64,000 nt of DNA from Maridesulfovibrio sp. (GCF_963676065.1 NZ_OY780933.1:3552501-3616500), one strand, 5' to 3'. Positions 43,797-53,649 are shown, counted from the stretch's first letter. Program-made: numbers and translations. Notes: generated from the sequence alone by a model not told the origin.

Positions 43797-44180
43797 TTAA
43801 TTCGGCAACTTGCGATGCATTTTTTCCGGGGCCGGATCGGCGATTTCACCGTATGTTTCGCGTCCGTCATGCCCTTCCGGAAGATGCTCGGTTACAGGCA
43901 TACCGTCTTTATTAACAAAAAGCATACAGTGACAATACTTGTATTCCTTCATATCCGAACAGGGACAAAGCCATTCACGCTCTGCAACCGCCTGCTGTTT
44001 GTCCGGGTAGAACCTACAGGGACAAAGAGGACGTTTAAGTTCATCAAGATGCATGGCCAGTCCGGTAGTCACTGCTTCTGAGACATCCTTCATGGGATGA
44101 AGGTTGAGTCCGGTACGTTTGCAGTATTTATCCACATAAGTGGAAACCAGTTTTACACTTTTTTCTGTAGGCTTAGACAA
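43797..44180 (-). CDS. Ferredoxin-thioredoxin reductase catalytic beta-subunit-like protein
   Basis: A 127-residue protein with the exact FTR-beta cysteine pattern: CPC at 53-55, CPC at 72-74 and CHC at 83-85. These hold the 4Fe-4S cluster and the active disulfide that passes electrons from ferredoxin to thioredoxin. The C-terminal 25 residues, rich in charged residues, extend beyond the plant protein core. No variable (alpha) subunit gene is adjacent. It stands next to a sulfane-sulfur reductase, which suggests a thiol/sulfur redox context. Confidence 0.93.
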   Translation of the reverse strand: MSKPTEKSVKLVSTYVDKYCKRTGLNLHPMKDVSEAVTTGLAMHLDELKRPLCPCRFYPDKQQAVAEREWLCPCSDMKEYKYCHCMLFVNKDGMPVTEHLPEGHDGRETYGEIADPAPEKMHRKLPN

Positions 44181-44333
44181 TGCTTTTACCTTGTTTATTG
44201 ATAGTTATCGCAGAAACTACGCACTAAAAAAACCAATGCATTCCCTCATGCGTAGACAGCGATGTATTAACATTCATTCCAACAGATGGAAAGGGTGAAG
44301 CAACGAATAAAAATGCTCAATATATTCCTTTAA

Positions 44334-45038
44334 TTACGAAACGGATAATAAAGGAAGGAGTTCGCAGGCACTGCCAAGCTCGACATACTTATGACCGCAA
44401 AGATCGTCTTCACAAACGACTTCATGCACCCAAGTTGTGTGAAATGGAATATGCACGGCACAACCGCCGATCCCAACAACCGGCAGAATATCGGACTTCA
44501 CAGAATTACCGACCATGAGAAATTCATCATGGTTAATGCTGTATTTGCTGAGAATCCCTCTATATGCGGCTTCATCTTTCTCGCTAAGTATTTCGATATG
44601 ATCAAAATATGAAGACATTCCGGAAAGGCTGATCTTGCGCTGCTGCTCAGCCACATCGCCTTTGGTGATCATCAGGAGTTTGTAATCACCGCCGAGGACA
44701 CGCAGAACTTCCTCGACCCCCTCAATGGGTTCCACGGGATTAGTCATCATACTCCTGCCGAGTTCAATAATCTGCTCGATTTCCAGACCTTTTATTTTAC
44801 CGCTGGTAACGGCATTGGCAGTCTCGATCATGGAAATAACAAAACATTTCACCCCATATCCAAACACCGCGATATTTCGGGACTGGGTCTGCTCAAGAAC
44901 CTTGGTAAATTTTTCGGGAGAAACATATCCGGACATCATTTCCGCTACATCAGCCTTGACCCGGGCAAAAAAAGGTTCGTTAATCCACAAGGTATCGTCT
45001 GCGTCAAATGCTACGGCCTTTACTTTTCCATGAAACAT
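44334..45038 (-). CDS. HAD-family hydrolase
   Basis: A 234-residue phosphatase-like protein with motif I FDADDTLW, motif II LMITKGD and motif IV MVGNSVKSDILP. Cap segments lie between. Resembles YfnB/phosphoglycolate-phosphatase-like HADs. ATG 45038 behind AAGGAGAG was chosen over a longer in-frame start. The substrate cannot be predicted. It is 68 bp downstream of, and co-oriented with, the AraC gene. Confidence 0.88.
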   Translation of the reverse strand: MFHGKVKAVAFDADDTLWINEPFFARVKADVAEMMSGYVSPEKFTKVLEQTQSRNIAVFGYGVKCFVISMIETANAVTSGKIKGLEIEQIIELGRSMMTNPVEPIEGVEEVLRVLGGDYKLLMITKGDVAEQQRKISLSGMSSYFDHIEILSEKDEAAYRGILSKYSINHDEFLMVGNSVKSDILPVVGIGGCAVHIPFHTTWVHEVVCEDDLCGHKYVELGSACELLPLLSVS

Positions 45039-45106
45039 TGAACTCTCCTTTAGCAAAAACTTAACCACCCGCTCCGACAAGTCAAATATAAAACTAAAGG
45101 ACAACA

Positions 45107-45997
45107 TTATTTTAGTTGATGATATTTTCCTCTAATGTGTTCACGAAATACAGAAGGAGTAAATCCTGTTTCCCGTTTAAAAAATCTCCCGAAATACGAG
45201 GGGTCTTCAAATTTTAAGCTATAACATATTTCTGAAACATTAAGATCGGAATTGGCCAGCATGCGCTTAGCGGAATTCACCAGTTCATTACGCACTATCT
45301 GACCCGGCGTGAGGCTGGTGGCTTCTTTAATTACCGCGCTGAGCCTGCTCACGCTGATATTCATCATTTCAGCGTAATCCTGAACGCGCAGCAGGGAACC
45401 GTGCTCCGAAATAACAAGTTTCTTGAATTCACGCACAATACGATTTTCAGTTCTGCCCCCGGGACTCTGAGACATGTTTGCGAAAAGACGTTTCAAATTA
45501 ACCATAAGAATATGAAAATAAGATCGCACCACGATTTCAAACCCCGGCTTCCTTAAACTATATTCCCGGCATAAACTCGCCATAACCACCGCCAATTCCT
45601 CTTTCTGCCCTGTTGCAAGCATAAGCATGGGCGAGTTGACGACACTGTTGAAAAAAACCAGCTCAAAAATATTATGCACCGGCCCTTCAGGAAAATTCAA
45701 AAACTCGGCACTGAAAACCATCACAAACCCTTCGATTCCGTCTTCCGGGTTCCACAGATGCAGCTGCCCAGGTGACACAAAGTACAAAGATCCGGAAATA
45801 ATGTCGTATGTCTCGAAATCAATTACGCAGTTGCCATGACCGGACACAACATAATGCACAACATAAAAATCATGCAGGTGCGGTTCCTGAATATCGCTTA
45901 TCGGACACCCGGTGCCGTCAGTAAAGGGATATATTTTAAAATCGGGTTCAAAATCAAACATGTTTTCAGCGTTATCTGGAGTGATTGTTTCCTGCAT
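45107..45997 (-). CDS. AraC-family transcriptional regulator with cupin sensor domain
   Basis: The 296-residue protein has an N-terminal cupin-like domain (EPHLHDFYVVHYVVSGHGNCVIDFE) and a C-terminal AraC domain with two helix-turn-helices (VQDYAEMMNISVSRLSAVIKE and VSEICYSLKFEDPSYFGRFFKRETGFTPSVFRE). A possible longer start at TTG 46027 exists; neither has a good Shine-Dalgarno. It probably regulates the neighbouring genes in response to a small ligand. Confidence 0.87.
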   Translation of the reverse strand: MQETITPDNAENMFDFEPDFKIYPFTDGTGCPISDIQEPHLHDFYVVHYVVSGHGNCVIDFETYDIISGSLYFVSPGQLHLWNPEDGIEGFVMVFSAEFLNFPEGPVHNIFELVFFNSVVNSPMLMLATGQKEELAVVMASLCREYSLRKPGFEIVVRSYFHILMVNLKRLFANMSQSPGGRTENRIVREFKKLVISEHGSLLRVQDYAEMMNISVSRLSAVIKEATSLTPGQIVRNELVNSAKRMLANSDLNVSEICYSLKFEDPSYFGRFFKRETGFTPSVFREHIRGKYHQLK

Positions 45998-46286
45998 GGC
46001 GGTATTTTTAACACTGTAAGTGAACAATCATCAAGAATTATAAAAGCAACTTTTCCATCCGTCATTGAACAATAATAAGATAGTTCATAGTGACTGAAAA
46101 AAACAAATCAGCTAAGATTACTTCATTATGAATTTTGACCGCTGTTTTACAAAAATATGCCTTTCCTTTTCGGCGCGGTATTATTAATGAATTGCGGGTT
46201 TAAGGATTCAAACTTTATCGGCGAAAATATTTTCAATAATTATTTTATCTTACGAACAATAATCATATTAAACAAATGGAGTAATC

Positions 46287-46664
46287 ATGGGAATTCTTGA
46301 CGGATTAATGGGCAATGCATCAGAAATAACCGTTGAAGACGTAGAAGAAGAGCTTTCCCCTATAATGGGCGACAGCGAAAAGGTCGAACGGGCTTTCAAG
46401 GTTATCCGGGATATGTACGTTTTTACTTCCGGCAGACTTATCCTCATAGATAAACAGGGCCTGACCGGGAAAAAGGTAGAGTACCTTTCTATCCCCTACA
46501 AATCCATTTCCACTTTTTGTGTGGAAACAGCGGGACATTTCGACATGGATTCTGAACTTAAAATGTGGGTATCCGGTCGTCATGAACCCATCACCAAAGA
46601 GTTGAAAAGAGGAAGCGATGTGGTAGGCATCCAGAAACTGCTCGCAAATAAGGTTTTAAAGTAA
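46287..46664 (+). CDS. Bacterial PH-domain protein
   Basis: A 125-residue protein almost entirely one bPH_1 domain: YVFTSGRLILIDKQGLTGKKVEYLSIPYKSIST then VETAGHFDMDSELKMWVSG. The GLTGKK and Ser-rich turn are typical. Probably peripheral, with unknown ligand. SD GGAG before the ATG. The gap 45998-46286 should hold its promoter and that of araC. Confidence 0.87.
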   Translation: MGILDGLMGNASEITVEDVEEELSPIMGDSEKVERAFKVIRDMYVFTSGRLILIDKQGLTGKKVEYLSIPYKSISTFCVETAGHFDMDSELKMWVSGRHEPITKELKRGSDVVGIQKLLANKVLK

Positions 46665-46690
46665 TTAAAAACACATTTGTCATACAAAAG

Positions 46691-46717
46691 CCTGCCCTTA
46701 TACCGGCAGGTTTTTTT
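46691..46717 (+). terminator. Intrinsic terminator after the PH-domain gene
   Basis: Stem CCTGCC (46691-46696) with GGCAGG (46705-46710), followed by seven T. Confidence 0.9.
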
Positions 46718-46798
46718 ATGGCTTATAAAACTTGCCTACCGCTTCCTGAATACATACACTCTCCCGCACGAACATAACAACAAAACAAGGTAAATATA

Positions 46799-48637
46799 AT
46801 GGGATACAAAAACACAAAAGAATGCCTTGATGCACTGGAAGCCAAAGGTGATCTGCTACGCATAGACCAGGAGATTGACCCTGAAATTGAAGCCGGAGTC
46901 ATTCAGCGCCGCGTCTTTCAGGCAGGCGGTCCGGCCCTGCTCTTTACCAATGTAAAGGGATGTAAATTCCCCATGGCGGCAAATATTTTCGGGACAAAAG
47001 AACGACTGCACTTCATCTTTCGCGACACGATTCAAACCGTTGAACGACTCATGAAGCTTAAACTAAACCCGATGGAAGCGATGAAATGCCCGTGGAAATA
47101 TCTCGGCGCGCCGAGAACAGCTTATCACACACTGCCGCGTAAACTTTCCAGCGGACCGGTAACAGCCAACGAAACCAGCCTTAGCCAATTGCCACAGCTT
47201 AAATCATGGCCAATGGACGGCGGAGCATTTATCACCCTGCCGCAGGTCTATACCGAGAACCCCAGTAATCCAGGATTCGCGGGATCAAACATGGGAATGT
47301 ACCGGGTGCAGATTTCCGGCAACGATTACACCAACACCGAAGTCGGATTGCATTACCAGATCCACCGCAGCATCGGGCATCATCATGCTCAGGCCCTTAA
47401 AAATGGAAAACGGCTAAAGGTCAATATTGCGGTAGGCGGTGCACCGGCGATGAGCATAGCTGCGGTAATGCCCCTGCCTGAAGGTATTGCGGAAATTTTC
47501 TTTGCCGGGGCTTTAGGCGGACACCGTATCCCTATGGTTATGCGCCCCAATGGACTGCCTGTTCCGGCTGAAGCTGATTTCTGCATCTGCGGCACAATCA
47601 GCAATGAGCAAAAGCCCGAAGGACCTTTTGGAGACCACATCGGCTACTACAGCCTGACCCATGACTTTCCGGTTCTCAAGGTAGATAAGGTTTACCACCG
47701 CAGCGACGCGATATGGCCTTTCACTTCTGTAGGCCGTCCTCCGCAGGAAGATACAATGTTCGGTGATTTCATCCATGAGCTAACCTCCGAACTGGTGCCG
47801 TCCGTCTTCACCGGAGTCCATGAAGTACACGCTGTGGATGTGGCCGGAGTACATCCGCTATTGCTGGCTGTCGGCAGCGAGCGTTATGTCCCCTACGCGG
47901 AGGAACGCCAACCGCAAGAACTGTTGACCAACGCCATGGCCCTGCTGGGAAATACCCAGACCGCACTGGCAAAATACCTTTTCATAGGTGCGAAGGAAGA
48001 CATGCAACGTGGCGAGAACTGCCATAATATTCCCATTTTTTTCAAGCACATGCTGGAACGTGCCGACCTCAGAAGGGATCTGCACTTTATCACCCGTACG
48101 ACCATTGATACCCTTGACTACTCCGGCGCAGGATTCAATGAAGGATCAAAACTTATATTTGCCGCTGCCGGATCAAAGAAACGTGAACTTGCCACAGAAT
48201 TACCGGAACTGCCCAACCTGCCCGAAGGTTTTGGGGAAGCAAAGATATTCGCCCCCGGCATCATGATTATCAAAGGTCGCAAAAGCGAATCAGAACGCGG
48301 AGAACAGGATCGGCAAGTGGAGAAGCTTGGGGAAATCCTTAACCATACCCGTGAAATCGAAGGGTTCCCCATGATTGTCGTGGTAGACGATAGCGACTTC
48401 ACAGCCAAAAATTGGGAAAACTTCCTTTGGGTAACCTTCACCCGCTCCGACCCGGCAACAGATATCTACGGGGCCGGAGCTTTCACTGACGCGAAACACT
48501 GGGGAGCTGAAAAATCACTTATCATCGATGCCAGAATGAAAAATCATCAAGCACCGCCACTTGATCCCGACCCGGAAGTAGAAAAGCGGGTGGATGCGCT
48601 GGCAGCGTCCGGTGGACCTCTTTATGGATTAATTTAA
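46799..48637 (+). CDS. UbiD-family decarboxylase
   Basis: A 612-residue prenylated-FMN-dependent (de)carboxylase: LRIDQEIDPEIEAG at the N-terminus, NIFGTKERL, GMYRVQISGNDYTN and HYQIHRSIGHHHAQA in the prFMN/metal-binding core, EGPFGDHIGYYS, and C-terminal VVVDDSDFTAKNWENFLWVTFTRSDPATD. The length is that of the larger UbiD homologues annotated as menaquinone-biosynthesis (futalosine pathway) decarboxylases in Desulfovibrio, but aromatic or phenolic substrates are also possible. No UbiX-like partner is adjacent. Confidence 0.9.
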   Translation: MGYKNTKECLDALEAKGDLLRIDQEIDPEIEAGVIQRRVFQAGGPALLFTNVKGCKFPMAANIFGTKERLHFIFRDTIQTVERLMKLKLNPMEAMKCPWKYLGAPRTAYHTLPRKLSSGPVTANETSLSQLPQLKSWPMDGGAFITLPQVYTENPSNPGFAGSNMGMYRVQISGNDYTNTEVGLHYQIHRSIGHHHAQALKNGKRLKVNIAVGGAPAMSIAAVMPLPEGIAEIFFAGALGGHRIPMVMRPNGLPVPAEADFCICGTISNEQKPEGPFGDHIGYYSLTHDFPVLKVDKVYHRSDAIWPFTSVGRPPQEDTMFGDFIHELTSELVPSVFTGVHEVHAVDVAGVHPLLLAVGSERYVPYAEERQPQELLTNAMALLGNTQTALAKYLFIGAKEDMQRGENCHNIPIFFKHMLERADLRRDLHFITRTTIDTLDYSGAGFNEGSKLIFAAAGSKKRELATELPELPNLPEGFGEAKIFAPGIMIIKGRKSESERGEQDRQVEKLGEILNHTREIEGFPMIVVVDDSDFTAKNWENFLWVTFTRSDPATDIYGAGAFTDAKHWGAEKSLIIDARMKNHQAPPLDPDPEVEKRVDALAASGGPLYGLI

Positions 48638-48721
48638 TTAACTATATGAGCAAAAACACAATCACTATAGAACCGTCAGGTTAATATACTTTAATCAGAT
48701 CAAAGAATAAAATATAGCAAT

Positions 48722-48757
48722 AAGCCCCCGTTTAGATTAAAATGGGGGCTTTTTTCT
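48722..48757 (+). terminator. Intrinsic terminator after the UbiD gene
   Basis: Stem AAGCCCCCGTTT with AAATGGGGGCTT, then six T. Confidence 0.9.
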
Positions 48758-48848
48758 CTATCAACACAGCACTATCTCTGGTATAATCCGTGCATTAAAT
48801 AGAATAACACAAAAAAAGGGTCAAAAGTTGCCTCATAGGAGGCAGAAC

Positions 48849-50123
48849 ATGGTTAAAGAGCATAAAAACAACTTATTTAATAGCTGTAATTTAAGTATTA
48901 TTCTTGAGAATATATACAACAGCATTATGCCGCAGGTTGAAGCTATACCGGAAAAGGAATTTCTTGCCACTTCCGATACTGACCTTGTTGCTAAACTGGT
49001 TCAGCTCAACACAGTTGAGCAAATCACTTTTGACGAAGAAAATATTCGGATGCACACCATTTCAACTTGCAAGATGACCCCGTCAGGCAAGCCTTATTTC
49101 CCGGTTGAAGGAGAAAATCCACCAGATTTACAAGAAGGGATAGTAGTTCAGGTAGAAGTTCCATATTCAGGTGACAAAAGACTTCTGGTAAGCAGGCCGA
49201 GCATGAATTACAAACACGGCGGTCCCAGCTTTACTATTAAGGGAGACCGCATCGTAAAAGATTATGTAGGTCCTCTTTATTCCGATCCCGCATCGTTTAA
49301 AGCCCACTTCAAAAGCAATTTCACAAAGATAAAAAAATACCTTTCATGGCAGGCTCAGGACATAGCCATGTTTGAGAAAAGACTCCGCAACAAGATAGTA
49401 GAATCTATCGCGGAAAGACGCGATCGACCTGATATAGTGGAACTTTGCTTCACCTCGAGAGAAGGAGCCACAGACTTTTTCCCAGACAATATTCTCAACG
49501 ACTATACAAATTCGGACTCCACACCAACAACTCTGAAAAATCCTGTAATTTCAGAAGATGCTTTCAGCAGAATAATCAGAGTCTTACGCCATACAGGCAA
49601 AACCTTTGAACGAACACCTGCAATCTACAGCGTGCACAATGATCTGGATCTGCGTAATATTTTAGTATCTAACCTTAATACCCATTTCGTCGGCAAGAAT
49701 AATAAGGATATTTTCTATCGCTCCGGCAAAACAGGTTTCAATGTACCTATATACAGCAAAGCTACCTTCAAAGGTAAATGCCTTAGCTGGCAGTGCGAAG
49801 AAGGATTCACTTATACCCTGAGCCGCATGCTGGATAATAACCATTGGCATTCATGCAAAATGGTACTTATCGTTTTCAACAGAACGGAAGCAGACTTTAA
49901 GGAACTACTGAAAATCATAACTCAAAACTTCAGCAGCCATCCTTACCAGGTACAGCTGAAACAGCTATCAACTGCAAATGAATGCCATGCGCTGATGCAC
50001 ACCGCAAACGACCATAACCGCAGGCATGAAGTGTACATGATGGTTTTCAACCTATATTTCGGAAAAGATTTCGATTCCCCTTACCTGAATGATGCTGAAC
50101 GTAAATTCTTCGTGCAAAATTAA
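48849..50123 (+). CDS. Unknown protein with a decayed PD-(D/E)XK nuclease-like C-terminal domain
   Basis: A 424-residue cytoplasmic protein. Residues about 255-400 (NDLDLRNILVSNLNTHFVG, SGKTGFNVPIYSK, FKGKCLSWQ, KMVLIVFNRTEADFKELL) follow a known restriction-endonuclease-like domain in which the consensus reads GKTD and then AECKFW. Here the catalytic Asp is Gly, the Glu is Lys and the Lys is Leu, so nuclease activity should be lost. The N-terminal part is unfamiliar. ATG 48849 was chosen for its TAGGAGG. An upstream TTG is in frame. Confidence 0.6.
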   Translation: MVKEHKNNLFNSCNLSIILENIYNSIMPQVEAIPEKEFLATSDTDLVAKLVQLNTVEQITFDEENIRMHTISTCKMTPSGKPYFPVEGENPPDLQEGIVVQVEVPYSGDKRLLVSRPSMNYKHGGPSFTIKGDRIVKDYVGPLYSDPASFKAHFKSNFTKIKKYLSWQAQDIAMFEKRLRNKIVESIAERRDRPDIVELCFTSREGATDFFPDNILNDYTNSDSTPTTLKNPVISEDAFSRIIRVLRHTGKTFERTPAIYSVHNDLDLRNILVSNLNTHFVGKNNKDIFYRSGKTGFNVPIYSKATFKGKCLSWQCEEGFTYTLSRMLDNNHWHSCKMVLIVFNRTEADFKELLKIITQNFSSHPYQVQLKQLSTANECHALMHTANDHNRRHEVYMMVFNLYFGKDFDSPYLNDAERKFFVQN

Positions 50124-50228
50124 TCAGCCTAAAGTTCTGAAAATCAGCTTCTGAGCCCCCGCATTAACCCCAGAGCTTTGATTACTTTAATCAGGCCTAC
50201 TTCATGAGAGGATTGTTTTACCAATGGC

Positions 50229-50262
50229 AAAAAAAAGCACGGACCTGAGTCCGTGCTTTTCA
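50229..50262. terminator. Bidirectional terminator between convergent genes
   Basis: Stem AGCACGGAC with GTCCGTGCT, with A and T runs on the two sides. It serves both the gene ending at 50123 and the one ending at 50286. Confidence 0.85.
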
Positions 50263-50285
50263 CAATTAAAATCAACCGGGATTAT

Positions 50286-50861
50286 TTACTGATTTTTTTT
50301 CCACTCTTCCCATTCATCTTTACTTAACTTACCGTCCTTATTCGCATCTGCTTCACGCATAATCCGCTCAACATTCATAGGGTAAACCTTAACAATTTCG
50401 GAACGAATTATAGTTTTGCTACCATCTTTATCAATATCCACAAACGCGCGGGCGAAGTGGACTCTCTTCATATTGTAATAGATAACCTTTGCCTTGCGTC
50501 CATTCTCGAGATAATAAAGAGACATACTTTCCTTTCCAGTCAAAGAACCGAAAGTGTATCCATCCTCATGCTCAGCAAAATAAAGACTCACACCATCTAC
50601 GCCAACAATACCGCTAAAACCTTCGGTAATGAGATTCTCCTTATTCGCTGCGAACCACGCTTTTTCACCGGTAAAGAGGTTTCCGTCCTGTTTTCTGATT
50701 ACGAAAACAGCTTTATTTTCCTTTACCGTGCCATCTTTGGCAATCATTTTAACAGTACCTACCCATGTTCCACGCAGTTCAGGGCATCCGTCAGCGAAAA
50801 CGAAAGAACTCATCAGGACAAATGCAAGAGCGACAATGCTGCAACTAAGAAATTTCTTCAT
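50286..50861 (-). CDS. Exported EF-hand protein
   Basis: A 191-residue protein with a Sec signal peptide (MKKFLSCSIVALAFVLMSSFVFA, cleavage after FA) and a C-terminal EF-hand-like loop DANKDGKLSKDEW that could bind calcium. The central part (ELRGTWVGTVKMIAKDGTV) looks like a small beta-rich domain. GGGAGG precedes the ATG of the lysine-rich start; a longer start is in frame but unlikely. Function unknown. Confidence 0.8.
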   Translation of the reverse strand: MKKFLSCSIVALAFVLMSSFVFADGCPELRGTWVGTVKMIAKDGTVKENKAVFVIRKQDGNLFTGEKAWFAANKENLITEGFSGIVGVDGVSLYFAEHEDGYTFGSLTGKESMSLYYLENGRKAKVIYYNMKRVHFARAFVDIDKDGSKTIIRSEIVKVYPMNVERIMREADANKDGKLSKDEWEEWKKNQ

Positions 50862-50952
50862 CAAATAGCCTCCCATATTTTATATTTTGAGATACTACAC
50901 TTATTTAGCAAAGAAACAAATACGTCAACCCATTCAACAAAAACAAATGACA

Positions 50953-50979
50953 AAAAAAAGGCAGTCCCAAAAGACTGCC
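50953..50979 (-). terminator. Intrinsic terminator ending the ABC transporter operon
   Basis: Stem GGCAGTC with GACTGCC. The minus strand then has eight T. Confidence 0.88.
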
Positions 50980-51004
50980 CTAAAAATCGATACATAATGT
51001 TTCC

Positions 51005-51736
51005 CTAAAGATGGGAAACAACTTTTCCGAGAAAATCTTTTAATCTAGGATTCTTCGGGTTGGCGAAAACCTCTGTGGGGTCGCCTTCTTCCTGTATGAT
51101 TCCTTCATCAATAAAGATCAGACGGTCAGCAACTTCCTTGGCAAAACCCATTTCGTGAGTAACAACAATCATGGTCATGCCTTCTTTGGCCAGCTTTTGC
51201 ATTACTTCAAGCACCTCCCCCACAAGCTCGGGATCAAGGGCGGAAGTCGGCTCGTCGAAAAGGATAACCTTAGGCTGCAAAGCCAAAGAGCGAGCAATAG
51301 CGACCCGTTGTTTCTGGCCACCGGAAAGCTGCTCAGGATAGTTGTGAGCCTTATCTTTAAGCCCGACCTTATCCAACAACTTCAGGCCCAGTTCATTTGC
51401 ATCGCTTTTACCCATTTTACGGACCTTAACAGGTCCCAAAGTCACATTCTCAAGAATGGTCATGTGAGGAAAAAGGTTAAATTGCTGAAAAACCATACCG
51501 GCTTCTGTACGCACTTCATTAATATTGGTCGATGAAGACATAATATCATGACCGTCTACGATAATCGTGCCGGAAGTGGGTTCTTCAAGCTTATTGATGC
51601 AGCGAAGAACAGTGGATTTGCCGGACCCGGAAGGCCCGATAATACAGACAACTTCACCGGACTCAACCTTGAGGTCGATCCCTTTGATAACTTCAAGTTT
51701 CCCGAAGCACTTATGAAGGTTCTTAATCTCAATCAT
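51005..51736 (-). CDS. Polar amino-acid ABC transporter ATPase (GlnQ type)
   Basis: The 243-residue ATPase has Walker [10 protein letters not shown], the signature [15 protein letters not shown], Walker [15 protein letters not shown] and the switch His in [15 protein letters not shown], typical of the GlnQ/HisP group. ATG 51736 is preceded by CGGAGG. It is four bases downstream of the permease stop, and forms an operon with the permease and, beyond an attenuator, the binding protein. Confidence 0.95.
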   Translation of the reverse strand: MIEIKNLHKCFGKLEVIKGIDLKVESGEVVCIIGPSGSGKSTVLRCINKLEEPTSGTIIVDGHDIMSSSTNINEVRTEAGMVFQQFNLFPHMTILENVTLGPVKVRKMGKSDANELGLKLLDKVGLKDKAHNYPEQLSGGQKQRVAIARSLALQPKVILFDEPTSALDPELVGEVLEVMQKLAKEGMTMIVVTHEMGFAKEVADRLIFIDEGIIQEEGDPTEVFANPKNPRLKDFLGKVVSHL

Positions 51737-51740
51737 TTCA

Positions 51741-52409
51741 TTACCTCCGGGAAATATTAAGCTTTTTTTCAATGCGACGCATTACGAACGCTATGGAAAG
51801 GGTCATAACAAGATAAACACAGGCAACCGCGAGGTAAACTTCAAAGGCACGGAAGTTCACGGATGTGATTTCCTGTCCGGTTCTCATCAGCTCACCTACA
51901 CCGATAACCATAAGCAGCGAGGTATCTTTAAGACTGATTATAAACTGGTTGCCAAGTGGCGGTATCATGCGTTTGAGAGCCTGCGGCCAAACAACATAGC
52001 GCATAGTCTGCGCGCTGGTAAGTCCGATGGACCTTCCCGCTTCGACCTGCCCCAAATTGATGGACTGAACAGCACCACGAACAATCTCGGCGATATAAGC
52101 ACCTGAATTAACGGCAATAATGACAATACCGGCGGTCATAGGGGGAATACGCATCCCAATAGCCATGGGAACCCCGTAATAAAGAAACATCGCCTGTACC
52201 AGCATTGGAGTTCCCCTGATGGTCTCGACGTAAACTCCTGCAATTTTCCGGGTAAAAAAATTACGGGAAAGCTTCATCAGACCAGCTGCGCTTCCAAGCA
52301 GAAAACCAAAAAAAAGACCACCGACAGTGATCTCAACAGTAAGTTTGAGACCACGCATGAGCATGGGAAAAGTGTCCCAGAAAACTGAAGTGTCAAATGC
52401 AAATGCCAT
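51741..52409 (-). CDS. Polar amino-acid ABC transporter permease
   Basis: The 222-residue membrane protein shows four to five hydrophobic helices and the EAA-loop [36 protein letters not shown] that contacts the ATPase. The HEQ-type fold and [20 protein letters not shown] segment are those of GlnP/HisM permeases. Normal length. Between the ATPase and the binding protein genes. Confidence 0.94.
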   Translation of the reverse strand: MAFAFDTSVFWDTFPMLMRGLKLTVEITVGGLFFGFLLGSAAGLMKLSRNFFTRKIAGVYVETIRGTPMLVQAMFLYYGVPMAIGMRIPPMTAGIVIIAVNSGAYIAEIVRGAVQSINLGQVEAGRSIGLTSAQTMRYVVWPQALKRMIPPLGNQFIISLKDTSLLMVIGVGELMRTGQEITSVNFRAFEVYLAVACVYLVMTLSIAFVMRRIEKKLNISRR

Positions 52410-52432
52410 TACGACCCCTGTTTAAAAAAGAA

Positions 52433-52461
52433 TTAGGGGCGACACTCAGGCCGCCCCTTTG
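52433..52461 (-). terminator. Attenuating hairpin between binding protein and permease
   Basis: Stem AGGGGCG with CCGCCCCTT, then a T-rich tract on the minus strand (CTAATTCTTTTTT). Position implies partial termination, which keeps the binding protein in excess over the membrane components. Confidence 0.7.
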
Positions 52462-52484
52462 AACATATAGAATAGTTGTATTTA

Positions 52485-53228
52485 TTATTTAGGCTCAGTA
52501 CCAAACCATTTTACATACAGTTCACGATAAGTACCGTCTTTACGCAGGTCTTTCAGTGCTGCGTTAACTTTGGCTACAAGATCGCTTCCTTTGGGGAAAG
52601 CGATTCCGTACTTCTGGCCGTTGTAAAGAGGACCTACAACCTTGACCTGACCTTTACCGGCCTTACGCATGAAATCAGCGATTACCGGAGAATCAAAAAT
52701 AACAGCATCAGCGCCACCGGTCATGAGCTCCATGAACATAGCGTCATTGTTGGGGTAAAGCTTTACTTCTTTTGCGTTTGCGCTCTTAGCGAAGTCAGCG
52801 GAAGAAGTGCTGAGTTTGGTAGCAATAATTTTACCTTTGAGGTCAGCAATGTCCTTAACGGAATTGTTGTCCTTCTTAACAAGGATAAGCAGACCGGAAT
52901 TATAATAACCATCAGAAAAATCAACAACTTTAGCACGTTCAGGCTTGATGGTGATACCTGCGATACCTACATCCAACTGGTTGGACTGCAGACCGGGAAT
53001 GATTCCGTTGAAATCCATGGGCTGCAGGTCATATTCAGCACCGATTTTTTTGGCAATGGCATCCCAGAGTTCAACATCAAAACCAGTATGAGTTCCGGTA
53101 GCGGGATCTTTAAACTCAAAAGGAGGGAAGCTGGTGTCACAAGCAACGGTAAGTTTACCCGCAAAAGCAGTTCCGACAATGGTGGCTGTGATCATAGCAG
53201 CAGCCATGAGTGTAAACAGTTTTTTCAT
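52485..53228 (-). CDS. Periplasmic amino-acid-binding protein
   Basis: A 247-residue family 3 solute-binding protein. It has an N-terminal signal peptide (MKKLFTLMAAAMITATIVGTAFA), then KLTVACDTSFPPFEF, GFDVELWDAIAKKIG and DFNGIIPGLQSNQLDVGIAGITIKPERAK, the ligand-cleft motifs of glutamine/arginine-type binding proteins. The ATG follows TTGGAGGA. First gene of the transporter operon. Confidence 0.94.
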   Translation of the reverse strand: MKKLFTLMAAAMITATIVGTAFAGKLTVACDTSFPPFEFKDPATGTHTGFDVELWDAIAKKIGAEYDLQPMDFNGIIPGLQSNQLDVGIAGITIKPERAKVVDFSDGYYNSGLLILVKKDNNSVKDIADLKGKIIATKLSTSSADFAKSANAKEVKLYPNNDAMFMELMTGGADAVIFDSPVIADFMRKAGKGQVKVVGPLYNGQKYGIAFPKGSDLVAKVNAALKDLRKDGTYRELYVKWFGTEPK

Positions 53229-53599
53229 TAATCCTCCAAGACTGAAAATCATTTTAAAAAAATCTTCATCAGAAAAATGAAGATAGACCGAACAACAGGA
53301 ACATAATCAGTACATTATTTGCCGAACTAAATAAATTTAGCACTTTCCTCTACTAAATTCAAGTTATTGGCAGCATATTACGCGATTAGAAATTTAATCA
53401 AAACACAAAACAAAGCCAACAGATTATGATTACGCGCATTTTATACGGATTTTTTTTACAATTAACTAATATAAGACACAGATTAATATCCAAATAACTG
53501 CAACCACACGCATTATTTATAACAAATATATCGCCTCACTTTTTCACGCGAAATGAACTCATAATCAATCGTTTTCGGTCGACGAATTAACCCCAAACG
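53229..53599. other. AT-rich gap upstream of the binding protein gene
   Basis: About 370 bp with no convincing ORF. It should hold the promoter of the ABC operon and, if the terminator at 53600-53649 is real, an upstream plus-strand RNA. Confidence 0.5.
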
Positions 53600-53649
53600 C
53601 AGATAAGCATTCTTGAGCTCAATTCGCTTATCTGTTTTTATGCTCAATT
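53600..53649 (+). terminator. Orphan intrinsic terminator on the plus strand
   Basis: CAGATAAGC (53600-53608) pairs exactly with GCTTATCTG (53636-53644), with an inner TTGAGCTCAA palindrome, and is followed by TTTTTA. No plus-strand gene precedes it. Confidence 0.65.
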
